From assembly GCA_030065235.1 (NCBI GenBank), contig JASJDC010000015.1, positions 1 to 64,000 on the forward strand: a stretch of 64,000 nt of DNA. Reading direction: 5' to 3'. This DNA is from Alphaproteobacteria bacterium. Lineage in GTDB: Bacteria > Pseudomonadota > Alphaproteobacteria > UBA8366 > Aestuariispiraceae. A program made the translations under genes and the position numbers. Numbering within the stretch: the first letter of the stretch is position 1; every line of letters begins with the position of its first letter. Below the pieces are notes generated by a model. That model made no database searches. It saw only the letters and a list, made by a program, of their open reading frames with translations, and was not told where the DNA came from. Below are positions 42,488 to 53,046 of the stretch, piece by piece.

Positions 42488-43950
42488 AGGGTCGACGTTG
42501 GATGCGCCTTACATTGCGGCGCTTTCTGACCGATGAACGAGGCGTTACCGCCGTTATTTTCGTTCTGACTGTCGCGGTCATGGTCGGCGGTGCCGGGATG
42601 TCCATCGACGCCGCACAGAATTTCCGGCTCAAGCAGCAATTGCAGCGCGCGACGGACAGCGCCGCCCTGACGATCGGGAGAAGAACGCTCGAAGAGGAAT
42701 CGTCTTTTGCCGAGTTAGTCGAGGATGGTTGCCGCTTCGTGCGCTTGAATATGCGCGAAGGATATACGGTCACATGTGTGGAAAGCAGTACGCCGGATCC
42801 CGCCGCATCCGATGAGATTTCGGTGGCGGTGAATTTCTCCAGCGTCGACGTTTTTCGCGTGAGCGCGCAGACCGCTAGGGAAGGCGTCCTCGTCGCAATA
42901 CTGGCGCCGGCGACCTTCCCGATCAAGGCGAACGCCGGAACCGAAGCTGATATACAACAGCTTGAAGTGGCAATGGTTCTCGACATCACTGGTTCGATGC
43001 GGACACAGGGCAAGATTGAGGCGTTGCAAGATGCGTCGATAGCGCTGGTCGAATCGCTGCAGAGTGACGGGATCCCAGAATCGGTTAGGCCGTGGATTTC
43101 GATTGTGCCGTATGTCGCCGGTGTAAATGTGGGGTTGCAATATGACGGATGGTTGTCCGCAAGCGATCCAACGGACCAGAATGTGACGCGCTGGAGCGGG
43201 TGCGTCGAGCAGAGATTTGACGCGGAACTTGACGCCAGCGAGGCCCCGCCCGGCGATGCGGACGGCGGGTTCCGCCCATACCGCCGGTTCAACGAAGACT
43301 TCTCGCTAATCCGTTGCGCTGGCGCAGATGTCTCACCTGATGGCGCTGTCTTGAGTGAGGGCCAGCCAATCGTTCCGTTGACACAAGACCGCGAGGGTTT
43401 GGTTGACTATCTGGTCGACCTCGAGACGTCACGCGGCGGCACGATGACCGCGATTGGCGCTGTATGGGGTTGGCGCACACTGTCGCCGTTCTGGAGCGGC
43501 GTCTGGGATGGCGTCCCAACAGAAAAACCGGCGATATACGGGAGAGAAGACCTGACGAAGGCCTTGGTGATTATGACCGATGGACAGAGCTGGATCCCGT
43601 CCTATTCAGGCTATGGCGAGGTCGATACGAGTGCGTTTCCGCGGACATCGGAAGGGTTGGGCCCTTTTACGAGCGGCCCTGCGGTGATTGACGCCAAGCT
43701 CTTGGATGTCTGCAGCAACGCCAAAGCCCAAGGCGTACAGGTTTTCACAATCGCCTTTCGAATGCCGGAGAGACTGCACGGTGTTTACTGCGCTTGTTCG
43801 ACGCAGGAAGACGTATCGCCGCCTGGGGAGTGTCTGGATAACACAGATCCAGAGCAACAATATTTCTTTCCGGCGCCAACCAATCAGTCGCTTGTGACCT
43901 CATTCGAACGCATTGGCGCACGTTTGCAAAATGTGCAGCTTATTGACTGA
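42472..43950 (+). CDS. tadG: TadG-like vWA pilus protein
   Basis: 492 residues. The N-terminal helix DERGVTAVIFVLTVAVMVGG is pseudopilin-like but with Ile where Glu is usual. A von Willebrand A domain follows, with MIDAS motif VLDITGSMRTQGK and MTDGQSW. TadG proteins take part in minor-pilin functions or fibre anchoring. Last gene of the pilus operon. Confidence 0.88.
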   Translation: MPRLLEGRRWMRLTLRRFLTDERGVTAVIFVLTVAVMVGGAGMSIDAAQNFRLKQQLQRATDSAALTIGRRTLEEESSFAELVEDGCRFVRLNMREGYTVTCVESSTPDPAASDEISVAVNFSSVDVFRVSAQTAREGVLVAILAPATFPIKANAGTEADIQQLEVAMVLDITGSMRTQGKIEALQDASIALVESLQSDGIPESVRPWISIVPYVAGVNVGLQYDGWLSASDPTDQNVTRWSGCVEQRFDAELDASEAPPGDADGGFRPYRRFNEDFSLIRCAGADVSPDGAVLSEGQPIVPLTQDREGLVDYLVDLETSRGGTMTAIGAVWGWRTLSPFWSGVWDGVPTEKPAIYGREDLTKALVIMTDGQSWIPSYSGYGEVDTSAFPRTSEGLGPFTSGPAVIDAKLLDVCSNAKAQGVQVFTIAFRMPERLHGVYCACSTQEDVSPPGECLDNTDPEQQYFFPAPTNQSLVTSFERIGARLQNVQLID

Positions 43951-43971
43951 CGAACTACCTGTGCGCCGCCG

Positions 43972-44769
43972 TTACAATCCGGCGGTGTCGATCGCCGAAT
44001 CCGCCGCGCCGTCGATCGCTTCCGTCTTCGCGAAGGCGACAGGCGTACAGAATTGCCCACGGGTGCCGAATGCGTCACAGCGCTTCCGAGCGACGTCTCG
44101 ATTGTCCAACGGACCCGCAACCACACGATAGAAAGTCCTGCGATCGGCGCCGAGCGTAACGCTCATGATCTCCGGTTGAAGTCCGTCAAGTAAATCGGGA
44201 AAGCCCGTCTTCAGTGTGCTCCAAGCCAATTCAGCGGCGGGCGCTGTGTGTGAGGTCACCAAATGCACGCCGGCTGCATTGGGCGACTCCACCATTTCGG
44301 TCTTCGGCGTCTGTGGCGCCGGGTCCTTCTGACGTTGGGGCGGCCGGGGAAAAACATCGCCAGTCTGAAGGTCAGCATCAGCCGCATCGATCTGGGCGAG
44401 GGTTTCGCCTTCAATAGGCGCGCGATTGGGCAAGGTGTTCCGCAACGCGGCAAGTTCACGTTGCAGCTTGTTGAGTTTTGCATCGACAGCGCCGATCCGA
44501 TCGCTGGTGTCGACAACCATGTCGGCCATAACAACGCTGTCGAGACCGTTGATTTCGCTATGGAGGGCGGCCACACGAGCGTCGACGGCGGCGACCCGCT
44601 CGCTGGCGTCGATGACCATATCGGCCAGTACCGCTTCGTCCAGACCATCAGCCCCAGGTTGCTTCTCGCCGAAAAGCGCAGCCATGTTAGGGTCGGCGCA
44701 ACCTGCAGCCAACGCGAGCGCCAGAAACGCGGCAGGAATCCTGAAAGGCGTTATAGAGTTGGTGATCAC
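43972..44769 (-). CDS. SPOR-domain lipoprotein
   Basis: 265 residues. Leader and lipobox LALAAGC give a lipoprotein. The central region repeats a heptad-like unit (VVMADMVVDTSDRIGAVDAKL and a near copy before it), suggesting a short coiled coil. The C-terminal 80 residues (FYRVVAGPLDNRDVARKRCDAF) match the SPOR fold that binds denuded peptidoglycan glycan strands. Convergent with tadG; possibly a cell-wall anchor for the pilus or a division protein. Confidence 0.8.
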   Translation of the reverse strand: MITNSITPFRIPAAFLALALAAGCADPNMAALFGEKQPGADGLDEAVLADMVIDASERVAAVDARVAALHSEINGLDSVVMADMVVDTSDRIGAVDAKLNKLQRELAALRNTLPNRAPIEGETLAQIDAADADLQTGDVFPRPPQRQKDPAPQTPKTEMVESPNAAGVHLVTSHTAPAAELAWSTLKTGFPDLLDGLQPEIMSVTLGADRRTFYRVVAGPLDNRDVARKRCDAFGTRGQFCTPVAFAKTEAIDGAADSAIDTAGL

Positions 44770-44859
44770 GGCTAGTCCCCTTGCTCGGTCTGTTTCGACG
44801 TAGTGACCAAAGCAAATAGGGCGCCAGGAATTGGTGCGGCTAAGAAAGATCTTAGGGGC

Positions 44860-45984
44860 TTATGAAGGGCCGCCCGTTACGACAATTCGACAGAAACGGG
44901 CGCTGCCGTCTTGGCGAAGCGCGTCGCAGAATGATTCGGCCTCGGCGCGGGTCGGCCAATCGCCGAAAAGGATCCGTTGATAGGCGCCGCCGGTGATCAG
45001 TGCGGCCTCCTCGAGATGCATCGGGGCGTCGGCGAGCAGCGCGCTGTTTGCGGCGACAATCTGTTGCGCCGCCTTCTCGGCTCTTTCCACATCACGCGCG
45101 AAACCCAACCAGACCCGGTAGGCTTTGGCCGATTCGGTCGGCGGGTCGGGATTTTCGAACGTTGAGATGGACGCCGTCTCCACCGGCGTTTGCGTCTCCG
45201 CCAAGGCGACTTTCTGAATGGAGTCAGCGGTCCGAACCCCTCGAGGCTGAGGTTCTTCGCCGGCCTTTGGGCCCAGATCTTCCGCCGCTGGATCGCGCAA
45301 ATCAGAGGCTTCGTCACGCGCTTGCTGTACCAGCTTCGACGGCCCCGCCAACTCTTCGGTGACGACATCGACCGTCGGGCTAATGGTGATGGCCGGCGAT
45401 TCCAGCGCAGCGGCGGTCGCCGCAGTTGGGGTAATTCCGATTGCGGCCCATTGAGTCAAGGCCGGCGACGCCTGTGCAACGCCCGCCCGGTCGGCTTGCT
45501 GAAGCCAGACCTGCGCTTCTCGTACTTCGTCCGCATCGCCTTGTAAGAGCGCGAGCCCAAGATTGAACTGCGCCGCAGCAAGTCCCGACCCCGCCGCGAG
45601 CCGCCAAAGCGCCAGCGCACGCGAGCGGTCTCGGTTTACGCCAACACCGCCTGCGAAGAGCAGCGCCAGATCGTTCTGCGCTTCCGCGCTGCCTGCATCG
45701 CTGGCCCGTTGGTACCAGGTCACCGCCTGACGAGGATTCGCCGCAAACCCTGGCGCACCGATTTCATACAGCCGCCCGAGTTCGTGCATCGCTTTGGGAT
45801 CGCCCTGATCGGCCAGGGACCTTAGGATTTTCGCCGCGTTGTCAGCGTTATTGGCCCTCAGCGACGCCCCAGCCGCGCTAAGATCCTCCGCCCATGCGGC
45901 CGATGCTACGGCGGTCCCGACCGTCGCCCCGCCGAGACAACAGAAAGTCAAAAAGAGACATACCCTGAGGCGGCGGGTCGACAT
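44860..45984 (-). CDS. Sel1-repeat and SPOR-domain periplasmic protein
   Basis: 374 residues from ATG 45984. Signal peptide to about residue 32 (ASAAWA). Four Sel1-like repeats (GDPKAMHELGRLYEIG, GSAEAQNDLALLFAGGVG) are followed by a Pro/Ala/Glu linker and a C-terminal SPOR domain (YRVWLGFARDVERAEKAAQQI ... AESFCDALR). Similar in layout to the neighbouring lipoprotein's C-terminus, so the two may share a peptidoglycan-linked role. Confidence 0.82.
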   Translation of the reverse strand: MSTRRLRVCLFLTFCCLGGATVGTAVASAAWAEDLSAAGASLRANNADNAAKILRSLADQGDPKAMHELGRLYEIGAPGFAANPRQAVTWYQRASDAGSAEAQNDLALLFAGGVGVNRDRSRALALWRLAAGSGLAAAQFNLGLALLQGDADEVREAQVWLQQADRAGVAQASPALTQWAAIGITPTAATAAALESPAITISPTVDVVTEELAGPSKLVQQARDEASDLRDPAAEDLGPKAGEEPQPRGVRTADSIQKVALAETQTPVETASISTFENPDPPTESAKAYRVWLGFARDVERAEKAAQQIVAANSALLADAPMHLEEAALITGGAYQRILFGDWPTRAEAESFCDALRQDGSARFCRIVVTGGPS

Positions 45985-46328
45985 CGCGATTACATCCCAA
46001 TCCTGGCCAAAAGCCCGGCACGATTTCAGTTCACAATACTTCAAACCGGCATTACCAGACGGCGATTCCGCATCTCTGCCAAGGCCCGCGAAAGAGATCG
46101 GCGAGCCCGGCGCCTTTTCTGAGAGAGCAAACCGACTGTAAAGACCAGGATGGCGCCGAAGACGACGTGAACTGACGCCAGCGAAGTAAGGCAAGAAATT
46201 GAAGATCACCGAAACGTGCGTCCATACTCAGGATCGAACCGGAGACGCTACCGCCTCCGATCATATCCTCTCACAACGGAACCGTCTAAGCGGCGCCTGG
46301 CGTCGGCGGGATCGACGAAACGCGCAGC

Positions 46329-46925
46329 TCACCTCGACGTGCAGGCCGCGTCCCTTGCTTGTCGAATCATCGCCAACACGGACGCGCCGTCCTCCAGGAA
46401 TTCGAAGGCCAAAGCGCGCGGACGGCTTATCCTAGAAAGCCGCCTATGACGGCGGCTCCCCATCCCGAGTACGCTGACATGTCTGGTTGGCGCCGCGTAC
46501 GGCGCGGGTTCGTCGTTCCCGAAAATGATCGACTCGGTTCCGTCTCTGTTTTGCTCCAGATGGATCTGATCCAGGCCGGTCAGGTCGATGCTCGAGAGAC
46601 GGCCTTTCCGAGATATCAACAGCCGTTTGCTGGTCACCGCATAGGCGGTGTTCTGGCGGCGTTGCGCGTCCCGAAAGAAGCGGCCGACGACCAGATACAA
46701 ACCGGCGCCGAGGGCGATGAAACCCGCCAGGACGAAAACAAAAGGCGCGCCGATCTGGATCACGTTGACCAGCCAGAAGATGGCGAACCCGGCCCAGGCC
46801 AAGGAAAATGGGATAAGAAAGACGTCCTGCTTGCGGAAGCGAAGGCCTTGCAGCGGCGCGCCCCACCAGACGACCTGTTCGTCAGGGTCGAGGAGGGCTT
46901 TCAGCCCATCGGGCGGCTCCTGCAC
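46329..46925 (-). CDS. PH-like-domain membrane protein
   Basis: 198 residues from GTG 46925. LLDPDEQVVWWGAPLQG at the start, two membrane helices (about 34-75), then a beta-rich part with YAVTSKRLLISRKGRLSSIDL, the pattern of bacterial PH-like (YdbS/DUF304-type) proteins. Function of this family is largely unknown. It stands alone between the Sel1 and RND genes. Confidence 0.7.
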   Translation of the reverse strand: MQEPPDGLKALLDPDEQVVWWGAPLQGLRFRKQDVFLIPFSLAWAGFAIFWLVNVIQIGAPFVFVLAGFIALGAGLYLVVGRFFRDAQRRQNTAYAVTSKRLLISRKGRLSSIDLTGLDQIHLEQNRDGTESIIFGNDEPAPYAAPTRHVSVLGMGSRRHRRLSRISRPRALAFEFLEDGASVLAMIRQARDAACTSR

Positions 46926-46978
46926 CTCTGTCTCCGTGGTCTAAATTCTGAGCCTTAACCGCGACAAAGGCTGTCGCC

Positions 46979-49900
46979 TTAGGTCGCCTGATCGGCCGGC
47001 GGATTAGTTGGCGGCGTTGTGGGCGGCTTGGAGACCATCCGCTTTACCCGCTCGCGCCCGCTCTGGAAGGTCACATAGAGGGCGGGGATGACGAAAATGC
47101 CGAGCAGTGTCGCCAGCAACATCCCGCCGAAGACCGACGTACCGACCGTCGTGCGGGTGATCTCGGCCGCGCCGACCGCGAAGACCAAAGGCAGGATCCC
47201 GGCGACGAAGGACAGGCCGGTCATCATCACCGCCCGGAACCGCGTCCGCGCCCCGTCGATCGCGGCCTCAATGATCTCGGCGCCCTCTTCGCGGCGCTGT
47301 TTCGCGAATTCGACGATCAGGATCGCGTTTTTGGCGACGAGCGCGATCAAGAGCACCAGACCAATCTGGCCATAGAGGTCGAAAGACAGGTTGGCGACCA
47401 GCAGCGCCCCCAGCGCGCCGGCCACCCCGAATGCGACCGACAGCAAGACCGGAACCGGGATGGTCCAGCTTTCATACAGGCCGACCAGGAACAGGTAGGC
47501 GAAGAGGATCGAGAAGCCGAGGATCATCGCCGTCTTGCCCGCCGCCTCTTTCTCCTGCAGCGCCGTCCCGGTCCATTCATAATCATAGCCCGGCGGCAAA
47601 GTCGTCTCAGACAGCTCTTCCATCGCTTGCAGCGCCACGCCGGACGCGACCCCAGGCGCCGGCGTTCCGTTGATGGTCAGCGAGCGGTAGTTGTTGTAGC
47701 GCGTGATGAGCTGCGGCCCGACAATGTACCGCACCGTGGCGACCGCGCCGAGCGGCACCATTTCGCCGTCCCGGTTGCGCACATGCAGACGGTTGAGTTT
47801 CGGCACCGCGTCGCGGTCGGTTTCGGCGGCCTGCATATTCACCTGCCAAGACCGGCCGAAAAGGTTGAAATCATTCACATAGAGAGAGCCGAACGTGCCC
47901 TGCATCGTTCTGAACAGCTCGTCGACGGAGACGCCCAGCGTCTGCAATCGCTCGCGATCGAGGTCGAGATAGAGCTGCGGCGTGTTCGCCGAGAAGGTCG
48001 AGAAGGTCGGGCCCAACCGGTCTTCCTGGTTGGCCGCCACCACCATGCCGCCCCCGACAGCGGCGAGATCGGCGGGCGGCCGCCCCTCGAGATCGTTCAA
48101 CTGGTACTCGAACCCCGACCCTGTGCCGAGGCCGATGATCGGCGGCAGGTTAAAGGGGAAGACCTGCGCCTCGCGCACGGACAGGCCGAGTGCGTAGACC
48201 TGGCCGATAATGTCAAATGCGTTGACGCCCGGGGCGCGGTCGTCGAAATCGTCCAGCACGACAATCAGAATGCCGCTGTCCGGCGAAGCGGCGCTGTCGA
48301 GCAGGGACCAACCGGAGGCGCCGATGATCGAGCGAACGCCCTCGATCTGCGCGACCTGTTCCTGGAACGGCTCGAGCACGGCTTGGGTGCGGTTGACCGA
48401 GGCGCCTCTGGGAAGCCGGATTTCCACCATGAAGGCGCTTTGATCCTCCGCCGGCAGGAACCCGGTCGGGACCGTATTGAACAGATAGCCAGTCGCGCCC
48501 AAGGCGCCGGCCATCAGAACCACGCCGATGATGGCGCGGCGGGCGACAGCGCCGGCGATCGTGGCGTATCGGTCCCGAGTCCAGTCGATGCCACGGGAGA
48601 TCGTCGCCAGCGGCCCTCTCGGCGGGCCTTCGCGTCGGCGCAGCAATAGGCCGCAGAGCGCCGGGCTGAGCGACAGGGCGTTGATGGTCGAGATCACGAC
48701 CGAAACCGAAATCGCCACCGCGAATTGCTGGAAAAGTTGTCCCGTGATGCCGGGGATGAAGGCGACGGGCACGAAGACAGACAAGAGCACCAGCGTCGTG
48801 GCGATCACCGGTCCCGTTATCTCATCCATCGCTTGGCGCGCCGCTTCAGGCGGCGACAGGTGCGGATTTTCCGCTAGCACCCGGTCGCAATTCTCGACGA
48901 CGACGATTGCGTCGTCGACGACCGTGCCGATGGCGAGCACCAGGGCGAGCAGCGTGATCGTGTTGATCGTAAAGCCAAGCGCCAGCATCACGGCGAAGGT
49001 CCCGATCAGGCCGACCGGCACGGCGATGGCCGGGATCAAGGTGGCGCGAATGCTGCCCAGGAAGAGATAGACGACGATGATGACCAGGATGAAGGCTTGC
49101 CACAGTGTGGTCTGCAACTCGGCGATGCTCGCTCGGATAAACCCGGTGACGTCATAGGTCACATCATAGGTCACGCCCTCCGGCGCATTGCGCATGGTGC
49201 GCGCGAGCACCTCTTCGACGCCCTCGGCGATCGCCAGCGCGTTGCCGCCCGGCGCCTGACTGATCTGGACCAGCACGGTGGGCCGGCCGTCGATAGTCGC
49301 AATCGTGTCGTAGTTCTTGGCCCCAAGTTCGATCTCGGCTACGTCGCGCAGCCGGACGAAGGAACCGTCCGGCAAGGCGCGCAACACGACATTGCCGAAT
49401 TGTTCGGGTTCGGTCAGCCGGCCCTGCGTTGTAATGTTAAGCTGAAAGATCGGGTCATTGGTCAGCGGTTGGGCGCCGACGCGACCAACCGCTGCCTGGA
49501 CGTTTTGCGCGCGCAAGGCGTCGACAATATCGTCGGGTGTGAGTTCCAAACTGGTCAGCCGGTCGACATTCAGCACGATCCGCATGGAATAATCGCGCGC
49601 GCCGAGGACGCTCACATCCCCGATGCCCGGCACCCGTTTCAGACTGTCGACCAGATTGATCGTCGCGTAATTGGAGAGAAACAGGCTGTCGAACTGATCC
49701 CCCGTATCGTAGATCGAGATCATCTGAAGGAAGGCGGGCGACGCCTTGCGGACATTGACGCCGACTGATGTCACTTCTTGCGGCAGTTGCGCCATTGCGG
49801 CCGAGACGCGGTTCTGAACGTTGACCGTCGCGATGTCCGGGTCGGTGCCGACCGCGAAGGTGACGGTCAGTTCGTAGGCGCCGTCGGCGCTGCTGCTCGA

Positions 49901-50140
49901 CTTCATGTAGATCATGTCGTCGACGCCAACGACCTGCTGCTCAATCGGCTGGGCGATGGTCTGTTCCACCACTTCCGCACCGGCCCCAGGATAAGTCGCC
50001 TGCACCTGAACCGACGGCGGGACGATTTCGGGGAACTGAGCGACCGGCAGTTGGGTGAGCGCCACCAGTCCTGCGATCGTGATGACGATCGAGATGACCA
50101 GCGCCAGCCTTGGCCGGTAGATGAAGACGCCGGAAATCAA
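46979..50140 (-). CDS. RND efflux permease (HAE1/AcrB family)
   Basis: 1053 residues, the normal length. Twelve-helix RND layout with two large periplasmic loops; the proton-relay pair is seen in TM4 as [17 protein letters not shown], and [13 protein letters not shown] and [25 protein letters not shown] are family landmarks. Forms a tripartite pump with the adaptor encoded 4 bp upstream; no outer-membrane channel gene is in the operon. Drug range cannot be inferred. Confidence 0.96.
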   Translation of the reverse strand: MISGVFIYRPRLALVISIVITIAGLVALTQLPVAQFPEIVPPSVQVQATYPGAGAEVVEQTIAQPIEQQVVGVDDMIYMKSSSSADGAYELTVTFAVGTDPDIATVNVQNRVSAAMAQLPQEVTSVGVNVRKASPAFLQMISIYDTGDQFDSLFLSNYATINLVDSLKRVPGIGDVSVLGARDYSMRIVLNVDRLTSLELTPDDIVDALRAQNVQAAVGRVGAQPLTNDPIFQLNITTQGRLTEPEQFGNVVLRALPDGSFVRLRDVAEIELGAKNYDTIATIDGRPTVLVQISQAPGGNALAIAEGVEEVLARTMRNAPEGVTYDVTYDVTGFIRASIAELQTTLWQAFILVIIVVYLFLGSIRATLIPAIAVPVGLIGTFAVMLALGFTINTITLLALVLAIGTVVDDAIVVVENCDRVLAENPHLSPPEAARQAMDEITGPVIATTLVLLSVFVPVAFIPGITGQLFQQFAVAISVSVVISTINALSLSPALCGLLLRRREGPPRGPLATISRGIDWTRDRYATIAGAVARRAIIGVVLMAGALGATGYLFNTVPTGFLPAEDQSAFMVEIRLPRGASVNRTQAVLEPFQEQVAQIEGVRSIIGASGWSLLDSAASPDSGILIVVLDDFDDRAPGVNAFDIIGQVYALGLSVREAQVFPFNLPPIIGLGTGSGFEYQLNDLEGRPPADLAAVGGGMVVAANQEDRLGPTFSTFSANTPQLYLDLDRERLQTLGVSVDELFRTMQGTFGSLYVNDFNLFGRSWQVNMQAAETDRDAVPKLNRLHVRNRDGEMVPLGAVATVRYIVGPQLITRYNNYRSLTINGTPAPGVASGVALQAMEELSETTLPPGYDYEWTGTALQEKEAAGKTAMILGFSILFAYLFLVGLYESWTIPVPVLLSVAFGVAGALGALLVANLSFDLYGQIGLVLLIALVAKNAILIVEFAKQRREEGAEIIEAAIDGARTRFRAVMMTGLSFVAGILPLVFAVGAAEITRTTVGTSVFGGMLLATLLGIFVIPALYVTFQSGRERVKRMVSKPPTTPPTNPPADQAT

Positions 50141-50144
50141 GGCG

Positions 50145-51269
50145 TCAGCCGCCTGTCGAGACGGCGGCGTCGACCTGGATGCCCGGCCGGACCTTGTTGA
50201 CGCCCTCGGTGATCACGACCTCGCCTTCCTCCAAGCCGTCGGAGATAACGCTGCGGCCTTGAATGACTGTCCGAACTTCGATGCGCCGTTGCTCGACCGT
50301 GTCGTCAGCCCCGACAACCATGACGAAATCGCCGACCTGGTCGCGCTGAACCGCCTGTTGCGGAATGTTCAGCACCAGTTGTGGGTCGGACGCCACCAGT
50401 TCGACCACCACCAAGGCGCCGTCCAGCAACACCCCGTCTGGATTGTCGAACACCGCGCGGGTCAGAACCGTGTCGGTGCCGCGTGCAACCTGGGCGTCGA
50501 TGAAGTCTAATGTGCCCAACAGCGGGTAGGTCGTACCGTTCGGCAGGCGCAGGGAGACGTCCGCGCCCTCCTCATCCTCTTCCCGGGCGCGTTGCTGTCT
50601 GTAGGTGACGTAGAGCGTCGCGGGCACCGGGAATTCGACCGTCATCGGATTGAGCCGGACCAGGGTCGTCAGCGGGCCGCTCTCTGGCCCGACAAAGGCC
50701 CCGACATCGTAGCGCGACAGTCCGACCCAGCCGGCGAAGGGCGCCGTGATCTGAGTGTAAGAGACATCAAGCTTCGCCCGATCGAGTTCGCCCGATAGGT
50801 TCTCAATCCGTCCCTTGACGCTGCCGACATTGGCGACCGCGACATCCAGCTGAGACTGCGCGACCGATCCGCGTCCCACCAGTTCCTCTTTTCTCGCTCG
50901 ATCGATCTCCGCCAGCGCCAATTCGGCGCGTGCCGCGGCGATGGAGCCTTCGATTTGCCGGACGACCGCTTCATAGGGTTCCGACTCGATTTCATAGAGG
51001 AGCGTGCCTTCCTCGACCCGCCGACCCTCGATGAAGCCGGTATTCTCCAGAAAGCCTGAGACACGCGCCGTGAGATCGACCTTCTGCTCGGCCACGGCGC
51101 GGCCCGAAAAACTGAGCGCCGCACGCAGGTCGGTAATTTCGGCGGGCGCGACAATGACGGCGGGGCGCGGCGCCTCCTGCGCCCAGGCGGGCGTTATGGC
51201 CGCTAGTCCGACCACAAAAGCCGCGATCGGCGCAAGCGCTTTCAAATACAAGAGAAGCGGCAAGGTCAT
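50145..51269 (-). CDS. RND periplasmic adaptor subunit
   Basis: 374 residues from ATG 51269, preceded by GGGGGAAC; an in-frame upstream start at 51338 is unlikely. Signal peptide (ending AWAQ), then lipoyl ([20 protein letters not shown]), alpha-hairpin and beta-barrel segments of the HlyD/AcrA family. Links the permease to an outer-membrane channel. Confidence 0.93.
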   Translation of the reverse strand: MTLPLLLYLKALAPIAAFVVGLAAITPAWAQEAPRPAVIVAPAEITDLRAALSFSGRAVAEQKVDLTARVSGFLENTGFIEGRRVEEGTLLYEIESEPYEAVVRQIEGSIAAARAELALAEIDRARKEELVGRGSVAQSQLDVAVANVGSVKGRIENLSGELDRAKLDVSYTQITAPFAGWVGLSRYDVGAFVGPESGPLTTLVRLNPMTVEFPVPATLYVTYRQQRAREEDEEGADVSLRLPNGTTYPLLGTLDFIDAQVARGTDTVLTRAVFDNPDGVLLDGALVVVELVASDPQLVLNIPQQAVQRDQVGDFVMVVGADDTVEQRRIEVRTVIQGRSVISDGLEEGEVVITEGVNKVRPGIQVDAAVSTGG

Positions 51270-51482
51270 TTGTTCCCCCAAACAAACCGCGTCGGGCAAA
51301 AAACCCGCATGGATCGTCACGTTTGTTATAGACCGCATTCGCCATCAGCGTCATCCCCAATGTTGCGCTGCAGCGTTCGAATATCGCGTGATTAGGACGC
51401 AGCTTCTGCGATTGTGGCCGCGGGGTCCGGCTTGTAGAACCCTCGCGGAAAGCTGCGGCTCTTGTGCCGGGCGGGGTGAAGC

Positions 51483-52061
51483 ATGTCTGATCGAACCGAT
51501 CTTCCTTTGATTATTGGCGTGACCGGCGCGTCCGGCGTGATCTATGGCGTGCGCGCCCTGGAAATTCTGCGCGAGTTGGAGATTGAAACGCATCTGATCC
51601 TGTCGAAATCGGCTGAAATGACCATGGCCTATGAGATCGATCGGAAGCCGAAGGAAATCCGGGCGCTGGCGACCAAGGCGCATCCGCCGGGCGATGTCGG
51701 CGCGTCGATTTCGTCCGGCTCTTTTCCGACACGCGGCATGCTGATCCTGCCCTGTTCCGTTCGCACCCTCAGTGAGATCGCGTCCGGCGTAACCTCCAGC
51801 CTGATGAGCCGGGCCGCCGATGTCGTTTTGAAAGAACGCCGCCGGTTGGTGCTGGGCCTACGGGAAACGCCGCTGCATGTCGGCCATCTGCGTTCCATGA
51901 CCCAGGCGGCGGAAATGGGCGCGGTGGTCGCCCCGATTGTCCCGGCCTTCTACAACCGCCCGGACAGCATCGAACAGATTATCGATCATTCCGTCGGACG
52001 CCTGTTGGACCTGTTCGACATCGACACCAAAGGCGTCTCCCGCTGGCGCGCCGATGACTAA
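51483..52061 (+). CDS. ubiX: Flavin prenyltransferase UbiX
   Basis: 192 residues. IIGVTGASGVIYGVRAL is the FMN phosphate loop; PCSVRTLSEIASG and VLKERRRLVLGLRETPLH are UbiX signatures. It makes prenylated FMN for UbiD-type decarboxylases, as in ubiquinone synthesis. Divergent from the efflux operon. Confidence 0.95.
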   Translation: MSDRTDLPLIIGVTGASGVIYGVRALEILRELEIETHLILSKSAEMTMAYEIDRKPKEIRALATKAHPPGDVGASISSGSFPTRGMLILPCSVRTLSEIASGVTSSLMSRAADVVLKERRRLVLGLRETPLHVGHLRSMTQAAEMGAVVAPIVPAFYNRPDSIEQIIDHSVGRLLDLFDIDTKGVSRWRADD

Positions 52062-52076
52062 GCCGCGGTCTCTTTG

Positions 52077-52424
52077 TTAACGTCGGGCTGAGTCGCGCAG
52101 CAGCGTTCGGCGGAGCAAGTCTTGTCCGGTCGGGTGGCTCTCAAGCTGTTCGACCGCGCGGCGATGGAGCGCCGGGCACTGGTCGGCGAGATCTTTCCAT
52201 GGTCGGCGGCGCTTGCCGGTGGCGTTCTCAATCTGACGCACTTGGAGCGCGCCGTCGGCCTCATGCAGTAAGACGCGCAGGGCGAGACGTGTGATGAGCA
52301 GGCGTTCATCATCGAGCAGATCCAAATCGAGCTCGACGGGCGGCAAATCGCGCCGCCTTGAATGGCCGCGCACTTCCGGCCGCCCGCGCGTCGCGGCGAC
52401 CGTGTGGGGGCCATCCCACTTCAT
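52077..52424 (-). CDS. Small hypothetical protein
   Basis: 115 residues. ATG 52424 has GGGGAGGG eight bases upstream. The protein is charged (VELDLDLLDDERLLITRLALRVLLHE) with no motif I know; RRRPWKDLADQCPALHRRAVEQL looks helical. The palindrome TAAAACA-AAA-TGTTTTA lies in its promoter region and matches candidate repressor sites farther right, so it may belong to the prophage. Confidence 0.5.
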   Translation of the reverse strand: MKWDGPHTVAATRGRPEVRGHSRRRDLPPVELDLDLLDDERLLITRLALRVLLHEADGALQVRQIENATGKRRRPWKDLADQCPALHRRAVEQLESHPTGQDLLRRTLLRDSARR

Positions 52425-52539
52425 GGTGTAAACCCTCCCCAGGCGGCGTCCGCCGCTGCTGTTCAGGCGTGAAACTGTTGGAGACCGAGAGACGCGAGCT
52501 CTGAATAGGCGCAGTGCGCGACCCTCAATTCCTCAACAA

Positions 52540-52556
52540 TAAAACAAAATGTTTTA
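52540..52556. promoter_or_regulatory. 17-bp palindrome, candidate repressor site
   Basis: TAAAACA-AAA-TGTTTTA is a perfect palindrome around a 3-base centre. Its core ACAAAATGTTT recurs at 54391 next to the CI-like repressor gene. Confidence 0.45.
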
Positions 52557-52575
52557 GCCGTCAATAACCAACGGA

Positions 52576-53046
52576 TCAGCGCGTCAGGTCCGGCATGTTG
52601 CCGGTTTCACAGATAAAGTGGATCGCGACCCAGTCCCCGCGCAGAACCCGGTCCCCGGCGAGGTCTTTGAAGACCGGCCGCGCCCGGGCCGAACTACGAT
52701 AGGCGATCAGTCCCGGCGAACCGTCATTGCGCCAGAGCACGCATTTGTCGCCCGGACGAATCCGCTGCGCCGGCAGGGCGGTGAAGACATCGCCTTCCCG
52801 GATGACGCGCCCGTCTCCCTGGCGGATTACAATCAAATACGGGCGGTCGGCGTCGAATTCCCCCTGAAATGACCTGTATTGACCGGAACGGTTGGAATAG
52901 CCGCCGACTTTCGCCTTCACTCCAGCGGAGAGTCGGAGCCGTTTGCGGACAGGGCCCATTTCGGCGCTGTTTAAGAGACTGCGATCCGGCTCCCTCATTC
53001 GGGCTTCTCGCTGCACCAACGCGTAACGCTTTTTGCGAATAGACAT
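52576..53046 (-). CDS. Hypothetical protein, S24-peptidase-like fold
   Basis: 156 residues from ATG 53046. The middle RPGDKCVLWRNDGSPGLIAYRSS and the start of the C-terminal half recall the beta-rich fold of S24/LexA C-terminal domains, but no Ser/Lys catalytic pair can be placed. The N-terminus is basic. Probably prophage-associated; assignment tentative. Confidence 0.4.
   Translation of the reverse strand: MSIRKKRYALVQREARMREPDRSLLNSAEMGPVRKRLRLSAGVKAKVGGYSNRSGQYRSFQGEFDADRPYLIVIRQGDGRVIREGDVFTALPAQRIRPGDKCVLWRNDGSPGLIAYRSSARARPVFKDLAGDRVLRGDWVAIHFICETGNMPDLTR

Noticed and set aside
46211-46290. tRNA-like stretch with GGTTCGATCC on the minus strand
   Set aside because: The T-loop-like bases are there, but the flanking T-stem does not pair and no acceptor or anticodon stem can be drawn.
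47627-48649. 340-codon frame antisense to the RND permease
   Set aside because: His/Arg-rich mirror of a conserved permease; no family features.
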